A DNA stretch of 16,303 nt from an uncultured Lachnospiraceae bacterium (GCA_902796775.1 CADBQK010000002.1:1-16303); one strand, 5' to 3'. Positions 1 through 7,240 are shown, numbered from the stretch's first letter. Numbers and translations are program-made. The notes: a model not told the origin generated them from the letters alone.

Positions 1-555
1 CACGAGTTTGTCCAGATGTACCAGGGTATTGATTCGATTCCTCTGTCCTATACAAACCACTATGCACTGGAAGACTGGTATGACGAGTACCGCGGTGATA
101 ACGGAACCGCTCTTACCGACACCGTAACGACTGATCTTTTCCTTCTGGATTTTAACCGTGCGATGGTAAACAACTTTACCGGTGTACGTCATGACAGCGG
201 CGATCCTTACGAATGGGGCGAAAAAATGATCCGTCACTATCAGAAATACGGCGCGGATCCGAAAACGAAGCTCCTTCTTTTCAGCGACAGCCTGGATTTT
301 GACAGGGCACAGGCTTTGTTTGAGCATTTCCGTGACCGGGCAAAAGTATCCTTCGGCATCGGCACTTTCTGTTCGAACGACACCAGCGAAGACGCGCTGA
401 ATATCGTTATCAAGCTGCAGACAGTCAATGGACGTGCTGTGGCAAAACTGTCAGATAACCCGGGCAAGACCATGTGCCGGGATGATGAATACCTGGAATA
501 CCTGCAGCGTTCTGTAGCTTTCCGCCTGGAGAGAGAGAAAGAAAAGCAGTCGTAG
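1..555 (+). CDS. pncB: Nicotinate phosphoribosyltransferase, 3' part (5' end outside window)
   Basis: The enzyme makes nicotinate mononucleotide from nicotinate and PRPP with ATP hydrolysis, in the Preiss-Handler and NAD salvage routes of the cytoplasm. The frame is open from base 1, so the gene starts outside the window; 184 codons are visible. The visible protein opens with the HE pair that precedes the C-terminal half in E. coli-type PncB. It then carries ALTDTVTTD, the family signature VRHDSGDP with EWGEKMIRHY after it, LLFSDSLD, SFGIGT and AKLSDNPGKT. All are in the usual order, and the protein ends shortly after the last motif, so the 3' end looks intact. The next gene (arginine deiminase) is on the same strand about 110 bp downstream. 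I see no terminator between them, so cotranscription is possible but unproven. Confidence 0.93.
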   Translation, partial: HEFVQMYQGIDSIPLSYTNHYALEDWYDEYRGDNGTALTDTVTTDLFLLDFNRAMVNNFTGVRHDSGDPYEWGEKMIRHYQKYGADPKTKLLLFSDSLDFDRAQALFEHFRDRAKVSFGIGTFCSNDTSEDALNIVIKLQTVNGRAVAKLSDNPGKTMCRDDEYLEYLQRSVAFRLEREKEKQS

Positions 556-587
556 GATGCGAATGCAAAAACGACAGCAGGAAGCAG

Positions 588-683
588 CGGGAAAGCTTAG
601 GATGGACCTCTGTGTATAATCGGGAGGCTCATCATGGACATCTGCATAAAACAGGGAGACTTACTATGGGCATCTGTGTAAAA
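588..683 (+). repeat. 32-bp tandem repeat of the arcA translation-start region
   Basis: ATG codons at 602, 634 and 666 are exactly 32 bp apart, each followed by a near-identical stretch (ATGGACCTCTGTGTA, ATGGACATCTGCATA, ATGGGCATCTGTGTA). The second and third ATG are each preceded by a GGGAG-type ribosome site. By eye the two full units (602-633 and 634-665) match at about 22 of 32 positions, and the partial third copy matches each at about 15 of 18. The copies would read MDLCV-stop, MDICIK... and MGICVK..., so the arcA N-terminus seems to have been copied upstream. Because 32 is not a multiple of three, the upstream copies are out of frame with arcA. The second opens a 15-codon ORF ending at 681, past the arcA start. 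Confidence 0.8.
654..658 (+). promoter_or_regulatory. Ribosome binding site that decides the arcA start
   Basis: GGGAG ends 7 bases before the ATG at 666. That ATG starts MGICVKSEVGQLKRVMLHRP, which matches where arginine deiminases normally begin. The longer in-frame GTG start at 612 would add 18 residues made entirely of repeat-derived sequence and has no comparable site, so the 666 start is preferred. Confidence 0.7.
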
Positions 684-1919
684 AGTGAGGTCGGGCAGCT
701 AAAGAGGGTGATGCTCCACCGGCCGGGAAGGGAGCTGGAACAGCTGGTTCCGCATACGTTGGAGCGCCTGCTTTTCGATGATATTCCCTATCTGAAAAAG
801 GCGCAGGAGGAGCACGACTGCTTTGCGGATATCCTCAGAGAAAACGGGACAGAGGTCGTTTACCTGGAGGATCTGATGGCACAGGTACTTACCCTGCATC
901 CACAAGTCAGAAAAGAATTCATTGATACCTTTGTCGAAGAAGCCGGAAGCAAGGCCGCCTTCTTCCGTGAACAGGTTAAGGAATATCTGTATACTATTGA
1001 AGATAATCTGCAGCTGGTTCTTAAAACCATTTCCGGGATCACTTACGAGGAGCTCCGGCATTTCCTGCAGCAGAAAGAATCTGCCAGTGCGCAGGATATG
1101 CATCAACCGCTGACGGAGCTGGTCAAACCGAACCGCCGCTTCATTCTCGATCCGATCCCGAACCTCTATTTTACCAGGGATCCTTTTGCATCGATCGGCA
1201 CGGGAGTCAGCCTTCACCATATGTACTCCGATACCAGACGCCGGGAAACACTGTACGGAAAATACATCCTGACATATCATCCGGATCTGGCTCCCGAAAC
1301 TCCCTTTTTCTATGACCGCAGCTTCCCGTACAGCATCGAGGGCGGAGATATCCTGAATCTAAGCGAAAAGGTTCTTGCCATAGGGCTTTCCCAGAGGACG
1401 ACTCCGGAAGGGGTGGAACTTCTGGCCAGGCAGATTTTTGCACATGAAGGAAGCGAGGTCCGCACGATCCTGGCCCTGGATATCCCCGACATCCGCGCCT
1501 TTATGCACCTGGATACTGTCTTTACACAAGTGGATACGGATACCTTCCTGATCCATCCCGGGATCCTGCCCAGTTTGCGGGTGTACGAGATCACAGGCGG
1601 TGAGGCAGCCGGAAGTCTGCATGTCCGGGAGAACGCTCTGCCGCTTGCACAGATCCTGGCCCGCAGCATGGAAAAAGACGATGTGAAGCTCATTCACTGC
1701 GGCGGAAATGATCGGATCGCTGCAGAGCGGGAGCAGTGGAACGACGGTTCCAACACCCTCTGTATTTCACCGGGCAGAGTCATCGTCTACGACCGGAATG
1801 ATATCACAAATGATATTCTGCGCGAAAACGGGATCCAGGTCCTGGAAATGCCCAGTTCCGAGCTCTCACGGGGCCGCGGCGGCCCCCGCTGCATGAGCAT
1901 GCCGCTGGAAAGAGAATAA
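666..1919 (+). CDS. arcA: Arginine deiminase
   Basis: Hydrolyses L-arginine to citrulline and ammonia, the first step of the arginine deiminase pathway (energy, acid tolerance), in the cytoplasm. With the ATG at 666 the protein has 417 residues, normal for the family (about 410). Guanidino-group-modifying enzyme motifs are all present: FTRDP at 169-173, EGGD at 225-228, H281-x-D283 in MHLDTVF, QWNDGSNTL, and the C-terminal SRGRGGPRCMSMPL holding catalytic Cys409. A GTG at 612 would give a longer form but lies in a tandem repeat. No arcB, arcC or arginine/ornithine antiporter is visible nearby, so the rest of the pathway must lie elsewhere or be absent. The repeated start region upstream could modulate translation (inference). 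The gene converges on the transporter gene at 1991 across a perfect palindrome. Confidence 0.95.
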   Translation: MGICVKSEVGQLKRVMLHRPGRELEQLVPHTLERLLFDDIPYLKKAQEEHDCFADILRENGTEVVYLEDLMAQVLTLHPQVRKEFIDTFVEEAGSKAAFFREQVKEYLYTIEDNLQLVLKTISGITYEELRHFLQQKESASAQDMHQPLTELVKPNRRFILDPIPNLYFTRDPFASIGTGVSLHHMYSDTRRRETLYGKYILTYHPDLAPETPFFYDRSFPYSIEGGDILNLSEKVLAIGLSQRTTPEGVELLARQIFAHEGSEVRTILALDIPDIRAFMHLDTVFTQVDTDTFLIHPGILPSLRVYEITGGEAAGSLHVRENALPLAQILARSMEKDDVKLIHCGGNDRIAAEREQWNDGSNTLCISPGRVIVYDRNDITNDILRENGIQVLEMPSSELSRGRGGPRCMSMPLERE

Positions 1920-1937
1920 AGACAGGAGTAGAAAAGA

Positions 1938-1982
1938 GAGACAGGGGACGGTTCCCGAAAAAACAGAACCGTCCCCTGTCTC
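1938..1982. repeat. Perfect 17-bp inverted repeat between convergent genes
   Basis: The arms GAGACAGGGGACGGTTC (1938-1954) and GAACCGTCCCCTGTCTC (1966-1982) are exact reverse complements around an 11-base A-rich loop. The element sits between the ends of arcA and the convergent transporter gene and would form a very stable hairpin in either transcript. No clear U-tract follows on either strand, so a terminator role is possible but not typical. Variants of the same core recur at 4625-4660 and 7241-7276. Confidence 0.85.
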
Positions 1983-1990
1983 CCTTTGCT

Positions 1991-2884
1991 CTAAATACTC
2001 CGTTCGCTGATGAAAGCGGAGCCGAGGATCAGGATTGCTCCCAGGATCCCCGGGCCGGAGAGGCTCTCGTGCAGAAGGATCCAGGAGAAAAACAGTGCGG
2101 AAACCGGATCTATATAGCTGCAGGCGGCAACCGTCTGTGCAGGAAGATCCATACTGCCGAAATACAATACATACGCAATTCCCGTATGAATGATGCCGAC
2201 CACGAGAAGGAGCAGCCATCCTGCAGCGGTCATCTTCTCCAGGCCGGTATTTCTTGTGATCAGAAGATAGGGAATCATGACCATCGCTGCGGCAAACAGC
2301 TGGATCATTGTTTTCTGGCTGGCATCCAACGGCGGCAGTTTTTTATTCATGATGATCACGGAAGCATACAGGGCTGCTGCACCAAGCCCGTACAGGATCC
2401 CCCTCGGATCTGTTCCTGCCCCTCCTCCTGTTCCGCCGATGACTCCGGAAAGCAGCGCCATTCCAAGTACGGACAAAGCGACACATACCAGCTTCCTGCT
2501 GGTCAGCCTTTCTCTGAAAAACAGGGGAGAGGTCAGGATCACGATCGTTGGCTGCATATAATAGCAGAGCGTCGCTACAGCAATTGTCGTGTACCGGTAG
2601 GCTTCAAACAGCAGGATCCAGTTGATCCCGATTGCTGCTCCCGAAAGCAGAAGCAGAGCCACTGTCTTACCCGGGATCGCCCTCCCCGAAGAGTTCCTAC
2701 GCATCTTCAGATAAAGCAGAAGAATAAGTGCTCCGAGCAGCCCTCGTGAAAAAGCCAGATATCCGGATGATGCAGGAATCTGCCTGCGGAAAATGCCGAT
2801 CGTTCCAAAGATGAGCATGGATACAGCCAGCTTTACAAAAGAGGATGAGAACGAATATACATTCCGATTATCCCGCTCCATCAT
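1991..2884 (-). CDS. EamA/DMT-superfamily transporter, 10-TM type
   Basis: A 297-residue, almost entirely hydrophobic membrane protein with the two-fold EamA layout of the drug/metabolite transporter superfamily. The first half starts FVKLAVSMLIFGTIGIF with a following RG at SRGLLGAL and then AIGINWILLFEAYRYTTIAVA. The second half has YGLGAAALYASVIIMNKKL, then HTGIAYVLYFGSMDLPAQTVA and SYIDPVSALFFSWILLHE, as is usual for these carriers. About ten TM segments are expected. Substrate and direction cannot be read from sequence; family members export amino acids or metabolites. Its ATG overlaps the stop of the upstream regulator gene by 4 bp (ATGA), with GGGAGG inside the regulator's last codons as ribosome site, so translation is coupled. 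A second ATG directly follows the first. Confidence 0.88.
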   Translation of the reverse strand: MMERDNRNVYSFSSSFVKLAVSMLIFGTIGIFRRQIPASSGYLAFSRGLLGALILLLYLKMRRNSSGRAIPGKTVALLLLSGAAIGINWILLFEAYRYTTIAVATLCYYMQPTIVILTSPLFFRERLTSRKLVCVALSVLGMALLSGVIGGTGGGAGTDPRGILYGLGAAALYASVIIMNKKLPPLDASQKTMIQLFAAAMVMIPYLLITRNTGLEKMTAAGWLLLLVVGIIHTGIAYVLYFGSMDLPAQTVAACSYIDPVSALFFSWILLHESLSGPGILGAILILGSAFISERSI

Positions 2885-3987
2885 TCTTCCTCCCTTCTTT
2901 TTCGCCGCATTCTGTTGATATGCCTTTCAAAATCACCGTTCTGCAGCAGCCGGGCGAGGACATACTGATCAAAAATCGGCACTGTACAGGAGTAGAATCC
3001 CAGCTTCCGGTTAAATGTGTCAACTAAACTGGAAGGAAGGATCATATATCCAATCCTCATAGAAGGTGCCAGTGTCCTGGAAAAGGTGTTCAGATAGATC
3101 ACATTGACATCCGATGCCATTGAAAACAGAGCTTCCTCAGCCTTTCTGGATGCTGTCAGCTCCGAATCGTAATTATCTTCGATCAGGAAAGCATCTCTCT
3201 TTTTTGCCCATCTTAAATACTCAAGTTTCTTTGAAATCCCGATAGTCACCCCTGAAGGAAAACTATGGAAGGGAGTGACATGCAGAACACTTGCTCTTGC
3301 AGCTTCCAGTTCGGATGTCGCGATACCATCTGCCGTTAAAGGAAGCATATCGCAGGTGATCCCCATTGCCTCGTAAACAGAACGGATCTTATTATAAGAA
3401 GGATCTTCAATTGCAAAAATCCTCCCGGGTCCCAGCAGTTGAGCGATCAGTCCGTAAAGATACTCTGTACCGGCTCCTATGATCACCTGGGCAGAATCAA
3501 CATGCATGCCTCTGCTTCTGGCCAGATAATGACAGATTTCATCCCGCAGCTCCAGACAACCGTGGTTGGCAGACTTCACCAGAATTTTCTCTCCATAATC
3601 AAGCAGTACCTTCCTCATTGTCCTTGCAAGAACAGAAAAAGGAAATTCTCCCGTATCCTGAGGTTTTTCATCTTTATTAATAAGAGTAAGAGGACTGGAC
3701 ATATCATCCCCATCCTCGTCTGACATTTCTGTATCTATCAGTAGATCACCAACCCGATAAGTAACAAACACCCCGCTTCTCTGCCTGCTCTGTACGTATC
3801 CCTCTTCATTCAGCAGATCAACCGCATGTTCAACAGTAATCACACTGACACCCTTCTCATCCGCCATCACTCGTTTTGAAGGCAGTTTACTTCCATAGGG
3901 ATAAACTCCAGCCGTAATATCATTGACTAAAGTCCGGTAGAGCCGCAGGTATGCCGGAATCTGCTTTTCTCTTGTATCTCCTGTCAT
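2881..3987 (-). CDS. MocR/GntR-type regulator, short at the C-terminus and without the PLP lysine
   Basis: A 368-residue protein with an N-terminal GntR winged helix (about residues 10-77, including GSKLPSKRVMADEKGVS and GYVQSRQRSGVFVTY). A linker then leads to a fold-type I aminotransferase-like domain (about 115 to the end) with GAGTEYLYGL, TPFHSFPSGV, EDNYDSE (Asp274, expected to meet the PLP ring nitrogen) and LNTFSRTLAPSMRIGYM. MocR proteins usually run to about 450-490 residues and carry Lys in the FSK motif to bind PLP. Here the residue is Arg304 (codon AGG) and the protein stops after HINRMRRKRREEE, lacking the usual last 80-100 residues. It may bind ligand without a Schiff base, or be decaying. 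The start has only a weak ribosome site. It overlaps the transporter gene and is divergent from the ECF gene. Confidence 0.85.
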   Translation of the reverse strand: MTGDTREKQIPAYLRLYRTLVNDITAGVYPYGSKLPSKRVMADEKGVSVITVEHAVDLLNEEGYVQSRQRSGVFVTYRVGDLLIDTEMSDEDGDDMSSPLTLINKDEKPQDTGEFPFSVLARTMRKVLLDYGEKILVKSANHGCLELRDEICHYLARSRGMHVDSAQVIIGAGTEYLYGLIAQLLGPGRIFAIEDPSYNKIRSVYEAMGITCDMLPLTADGIATSELEAARASVLHVTPFHSFPSGVTIGISKKLEYLRWAKKRDAFLIEDNYDSELTASRKAEEALFSMASDVNVIYLNTFSRTLAPSMRIGYMILPSSLVDTFNRKLGFYSCTVPIFDQYVLARLLQNGDFERHINRMRRKRREEE

Positions 3988-4011
3988 ATACTATTCCAAT
4001 CTGGTCATATA
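3983..4011. promoter_or_regulatory. Candidate MocR operator: direct repeat at 21-bp spacing
   Basis: GTCATATA occurs at 3983-3990 and again at 4004-4011, exactly 21 bp apart, or two helical turns. MocR regulators such as GabR and PdxR are known to bind paired direct repeats in the divergent region they control. The first copy covers the regulator's own ATG and the second contains a TATAAT (4008-4013). Binding is inferred only. Confidence 0.4.
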
Positions 4012-4042
4012 ATCTGTTATTATTCTGGCCATTTTCCTATAG

Positions 4043-4054
4043 TCACAGTTGTGA
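4043..4054. promoter_or_regulatory. 12-bp palindrome upstream of the ECF S gene
   Basis: TCACAGTTGTGA (arms TCACA/TGTGA around GT) lies 40 bp before the ECF S start, between the direct repeats and the AAAGGAGG ribosome site at 4077-4084. It is operator-like in size and position, but no regulator can be assigned. Confidence 0.25.
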
Positions 4055-4093
4055 TATCCTTACCCTCAAAACAAGTAAAGGAGGAATCTCTGA

Positions 4094-4600
4094 ATGGTTC
4101 AGCAAAAACAGATTCCGGCCATCCGGATCACGATCACAGCCGTTTTTATGGCACTGAACATCATCCTGTCCTCAGTCGGGATACCGGTCCCCGGCGGCCA
4201 TCTGTATCTATGCGATGTCGTCATTTGTCTTGCAGCATTGGTCCTTAATCCGTTCGAAGCCTTTGCGGCAGGCGGAATCGGGTCGTTTATAGGAGATATG
4301 CTCTTTTATCCTCTGCCGATGTTTGTCTCTCTGGTTACACACGGCCTGCAGGCTGCGGTGATTTCCCAGATCTCTCACAACATCCTGAAGTCCCGCCCTA
4401 AACTGGCATCCGGTATTGCCGTAACAATCGGGGCTCTCATCATGGTTACCGGCTATACACTGGGGAAAATATTTGTCTACAGTACTTTTGAATATGCTAT
4501 GCTGAAACTCCCCTATGAAATTGCACAGGGCGTCCTGGGAGCTGTAATCAGTATGCTGCTTTACTGGAAGTACGGATTCCGGAAAATGATTTCAAAATAA
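4094..4600 (+). CDS. ECF transporter S component (substrate-binding membrane subunit)
   Basis: A 168-residue hydrophobic protein with about five to six membrane segments. ITAVFMALNIILSS is followed by the P-x-GGHLYLCDVV stretch, then AALVLNPFEAFAAGGIGSFIGDML and a THGLQA segment. This pattern resembles the riboflavin/pyridoxine/HMP-type S components (PF07155-like), which bind a vitamin and rely on a shared EcfA-A'-T energising module encoded elsewhere; no such module is in the window. The A-x-x-x-A-type helix 1 typical for docking is plausible in ITAVFMALN. A strong AAAGGAGG lies 9 bp before the ATG. Its divergent neighbour is a MocR-type regulator, a family that includes the pyridoxal-sensing PdxR, so a B6 vitamer is a reasonable but unproven guess. 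The 3' end converges on the phosphoesterase gene over a palindromic repeat. Confidence 0.82.
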   Translation: MVQQKQIPAIRITITAVFMALNIILSSVGIPVPGGHLYLCDVVICLAALVLNPFEAFAAGGIGSFIGDMLFYPLPMFVSLVTHGLQAAVISQISHNILKSRPKLASGIAVTIGALIMVTGYTLGKIFVYSTFEYAMLKLPYEIAQGVLGAVISMLLYWKYGFRKMISK

Positions 4601-4624
4601 GGAGACAAAGAGAAAGGATACATA

Positions 4625-4660
4625 GGAGACAGAGAACCGTTCCCTGTCTCCCCTGTCTCC
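4625..4660. repeat. GGAGACAG palindrome, relative of the 1938 element
   Basis: GGAGACAG (4625-4632) pairs with CTGTCTCC (4644-4651), and a second CTGTCTCC follows at 4653-4660. The core AGAACCGTTCCCTGTCTCC differs at one position from the right arm of the 1938-1982 element. Like that element it separates two convergent genes (the ECF S gene and the phosphoesterase) and touches the phosphoesterase stop codon. A related GGAGACAAAG occurs at 4601. Confidence 0.75.
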
Positions 4661-5256
4661 TACCCCATTTCGATAACGCGGGCCTGCCATGCATTCAGGA
4701 TGCGGGTATCTCCACGTCTGGCTTCGTCCGATATGCGGTATCCGTAATTCAGATGAACATGGCCGTGAAGCATGACTTTGGGCTGGTAGCGGTCTATCAG
4801 TTCCAGGAAACAGGCAAAGCCCTGGTGCGGCAGGGTGTCTAGATCCCCATAGCCCCTGGCCGGGGCATGAGTCACAAGCACGTCAAAACCTTTGCTTTTG
4901 CGGAGTTTCAGCCAGAGCCGCCGGATTCTGCGGCGCATCTGTTCCTCTGTATACATATTCCGGCCATCGGGCCGGTAGCGGCTGGATCCTCCCAGTCCCA
5001 GAAAGCGGATTCCTTCATATTCATAGATCTGGTCTTCAATGCAGATACAGCCTTGCGGCGGGGAAGTGAGATAGGAATCGTCATGGTTCCCCCGGACATA
5101 AAGAAGGGGGCACTTCGCCATTGTTACCAGAAATTCCAGATAGCTTGCCGGCAGGTCCCCGCAGCTGATGATCAGGTCGTATTCATCGAGCATGCCCGGT
5201 CTGTAGTACATATCATACTGCTTTGCAATCTCATCTGCAATCGCAAGAATCTTCAT
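4660..5256 (-). CDS. Small calcineurin-like metallophosphoesterase
   Basis: A 198-residue cytosolic protein of the calcineurin-like phosphoesterase superfamily, which cleaves phosphomono- or diester bonds with two metal ions. Motifs in order: Asp8 in AIADEI, Asp34 in CGDLP, GNHDD with Asn57 and His58, His130 in VTHAPARG, and HGHVH with His166 and His168. The first motif is D-E-I instead of the usual D-x-H, so one metal-ligand histidine is missing there; small SDE-type phosphoesterases I recall share this. The rest of the site is complete. The gene starts 5 bp after the stop of the BMP-like gene, with GAGGG in that gene's tail as ribosome site, so the two are almost certainly cotranscribed and may act on the same metabolite. 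The substrate is unknown. Confidence 0.9.
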   Translation of the reverse strand: MKILAIADEIAKQYDMYYRPGMLDEYDLIISCGDLPASYLEFLVTMAKCPLLYVRGNHDDSYLTSPPQGCICIEDQIYEYEGIRFLGLGGSSRYRPDGRNMYTEEQMRRRIRRLWLKLRKSKGFDVLVTHAPARGYGDLDTLPHQGFACFLELIDRYQPKVMLHGHVHLNYGYRISDEARRGDTRILNAWQARVIEMG

Positions 5257-5261
5257 TCAGC

Positions 5262-7223
5262 TTAACCCTCGCCTCCGATTTCCGTGTGCTTTCGTGCAGT
5301 ATCTACTCCGATCTCATCCACCAGCTCCCGGGCTGCAGGCTCTGCCAGTTCCTCATACTCCGGAATCGTGCCGACGACGTTCTGTTCCAATGTGTTCATG
5401 GTAATAATGTCCTCTACACGGAGCGCTCTGTCCTCGGTTTCCCAGCTGATTGTCCCCTCTCTCTCCATAGGCGGATAATAGAATGGCTGGGCAAGCCCCT
5501 CGCTGACCGCTTTGCCAAGAACCTTTCCCAGATAACGGACACTGGGCGGCAGTGTTTCGGAAAGCTTCACATCAACAGTCCTTGACGACATGCCCCAGTA
5601 ATAATTCAGGGAACGGTTGGTCTTTTTATACTCATCCTTGTATGTTCCGCTCAGTATTGACGCAATGATCCGCTCATAAAAGACACCCCAGTTCCACACC
5701 GGTACTGCGAGAGGAACCGGCTCATGTGAAGCGATATCGGACAGCCCGAATACCCATTCCTGACCGGGCTTCTGATCATAAAAATCCCGATATGAGATCA
5801 GATGGATCCCTTTCTGATACAGCCGCATTTCAGCTTCGGAAATCCCATCTACAGAAGACCACTCCAGATACACCCTGGCGTCCGGATTCACCAGACTGAC
5901 ACCTCTTGCAAATGCGTTGATCTCCGCAATCATACCATAGATCGGATAGCGGCAGATATACCCGATCGCCTCATTCCCCTTAGCCAGCGCTCCTGCAATT
6001 GCACCGGTAATAAACTTCACTTCATATACCCTGGGATAGTAGGTGCGTACGAAGCGGTAGGGTTTATTCAGGCAGCAGCAGAGGATCTCAACATCCGGAT
6101 TTTCTACTGCCACACGCAGGCAGGCATTGATCATCCGGGAGTCCGTGGCAAAAATCACCTCTGCTCCCTCCCGGATCAGCTTTCTGAGATCATCTTCCAG
6201 ACTCAGCGACTCATCCCGGATACAGGCTGCTGTCTCGATCCTGTCTCCAAACACCTTCTGTACGTGCTTTCTGCCCTCATCATGAGCAATATTCCAGCCG
6301 GAACCCTCAATCTTCCTGTAATACAGGAAGGAAACCCGCAGCGGTTTTTTCAAAATAGCCTGAGGAATGGAAAGGATGCTTTTAACCGGCAGTACGCCCT
6401 GGCCGGTCCCCTGCTCCACAGGATCCATTTTCACATCGATCAGACTATCTTCCTGCCGCAAAACGACCTCATCCCAAAGCTTCTGGAGTGATTTTTTAAT
6501 CTGGGCAGGTGTCTGCTCCTGCAAAGTCCCGTATCCATAGATTTTCAGATAGACCAGCAGCGCGTCCGCAGGCGTTTCCCGAAGCCTGTCTCCGCCGCAC
6601 TCCCGAAAAACCTTCTCAAAGCGATAGTATTCAGATGAAAAACTCTTTCGTTCATCCTCTGTCCAATCCTCACGGTGCAGCTTCCCCAGTACAGTCAAGA
6701 GCTCCTGATAAGCTCCGCTATCAGACATTTCGATCTGGTTCAGCCCGGTCATCTCGCAAAAATCAAGCAGCTCATAGTACCGCTCGATATCCGGATCACC
6801 ATTTCGCTCAGGAAGGATCCTCTTCACACGGGCTGTCACAGAGACTGCCCCGAAAAACTTCAGGACGGAGACCCGTTTATTCCCTTCATCGACATAAAAG
6901 CGGTTCATATACTCCCATACCAGCACGGGATCCCGGATCCCTTCCTCCAGATGGCTCTTGCACAGACTGATCCATTTGGAAGCAAACTCGGTTTTCCCAT
7001 CCATAATCGGCATGAAATTCGCCGCAAAAGACCTCGTCCGTCCTTTTGTTTTCGTCCCAATCACAAAGTCGATCGGGATCTCCATAAGACCGGCATCTGT
7101 CCCGATATCACCTTCACCGGGCATCAATAATTCCTCCAGCACAGGAAGATAGGGATACTCTCCTCTGCCCACCAACTGTTTGTAACACTTCCGGCCCAGC
7201 TTTAAAGCTTCTTCATAGTACAA
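5262..7223 (-). CDS. Cytosolic ParB-like/BMP (PnrA-type) ligand-binding fusion protein
   Basis: A 653-residue protein without signal peptide, lipobox or membrane segment. Residues 1-140 include FYVDEGNKRVSVLKFFGA (109-126), which resembles the ParB/sulfiredoxin-fold signature (Y-x-DG-x-x-R-x-x-A-x-x-x-LG). Residues about 140-290 look helical and charged. From about 294 the sequence resembles the BMP/PnrA family of nucleoside-binding lipoproteins: LRVSFLYYRKIEGSGWN, EGRKHV, GAEVIFATDS, the typical VKFITGAIAGALAKGNEAIGYI, and PVWNWGVFYERII. BMP proteins are normally exported and feed ABC importers; this one should stay inside, and no ABC genes are nearby. A sensor or regulator is one possibility. 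The start is TTG at 7223 with GAGGGTG 7 bp upstream; the nearby ATG is out of frame. It is followed 5 bp later by a metallophosphoesterase gene. Confidence 0.78.
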   Translation of the reverse strand: MYYEEALKLGRKCYKQLVGRGEYPYLPVLEELLMPGEGDIGTDAGLMEIPIDFVIGTKTKGRTRSFAANFMPIMDGKTEFASKWISLCKSHLEEGIRDPVLVWEYMNRFYVDEGNKRVSVLKFFGAVSVTARVKRILPERNGDPDIERYYELLDFCEMTGLNQIEMSDSGAYQELLTVLGKLHREDWTEDERKSFSSEYYRFEKVFRECGGDRLRETPADALLVYLKIYGYGTLQEQTPAQIKKSLQKLWDEVVLRQEDSLIDVKMDPVEQGTGQGVLPVKSILSIPQAILKKPLRVSFLYYRKIEGSGWNIAHDEGRKHVQKVFGDRIETAACIRDESLSLEDDLRKLIREGAEVIFATDSRMINACLRVAVENPDVEILCCCLNKPYRFVRTYYPRVYEVKFITGAIAGALAKGNEAIGYICRYPIYGMIAEINAFARGVSLVNPDARVYLEWSSVDGISEAEMRLYQKGIHLISYRDFYDQKPGQEWVFGLSDIASHEPVPLAVPVWNWGVFYERIIASILSGTYKDEYKKTNRSLNYYWGMSSRTVDVKLSETLPPSVRYLGKVLGKAVSEGLAQPFYYPPMEREGTISWETEDRALRVEDIITMNTLEQNVVGTIPEYEELAEPAARELVDEIGVDTARKHTEIGGEG

Positions 7224-7230
7224 TTTCTTT

Positions 7231-7237
7231 CACCCTC
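7231..7237 (-). promoter_or_regulatory. Ribosome binding site supporting a TTG start
   Basis: On the minus strand GAGGGTG ends 7 bases before TTG (7223-7221), the codon that opens the BMP-like frame as M-Y-Y-E-E. The ATG a few bases further on is in another frame. The spacing therefore supports initiation at TTG. Confidence 0.6.
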
Positions 7238-7240
7238 TAA

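Noticed and set aside
612..665. In-frame GTG extension of arginine deiminase by 18 residues
   Set aside because: The added residues come only from repeat sequence, there is no good ribosome site before it, and the family N-terminus fits the ATG at 666.
2069..2749. 226-codon open frame on the plus strand
   Set aside because: It lies antisense to the EamA transporter, which has clear membrane-protein character; the plus frame is Cys/Gln/His-rich with no motif.
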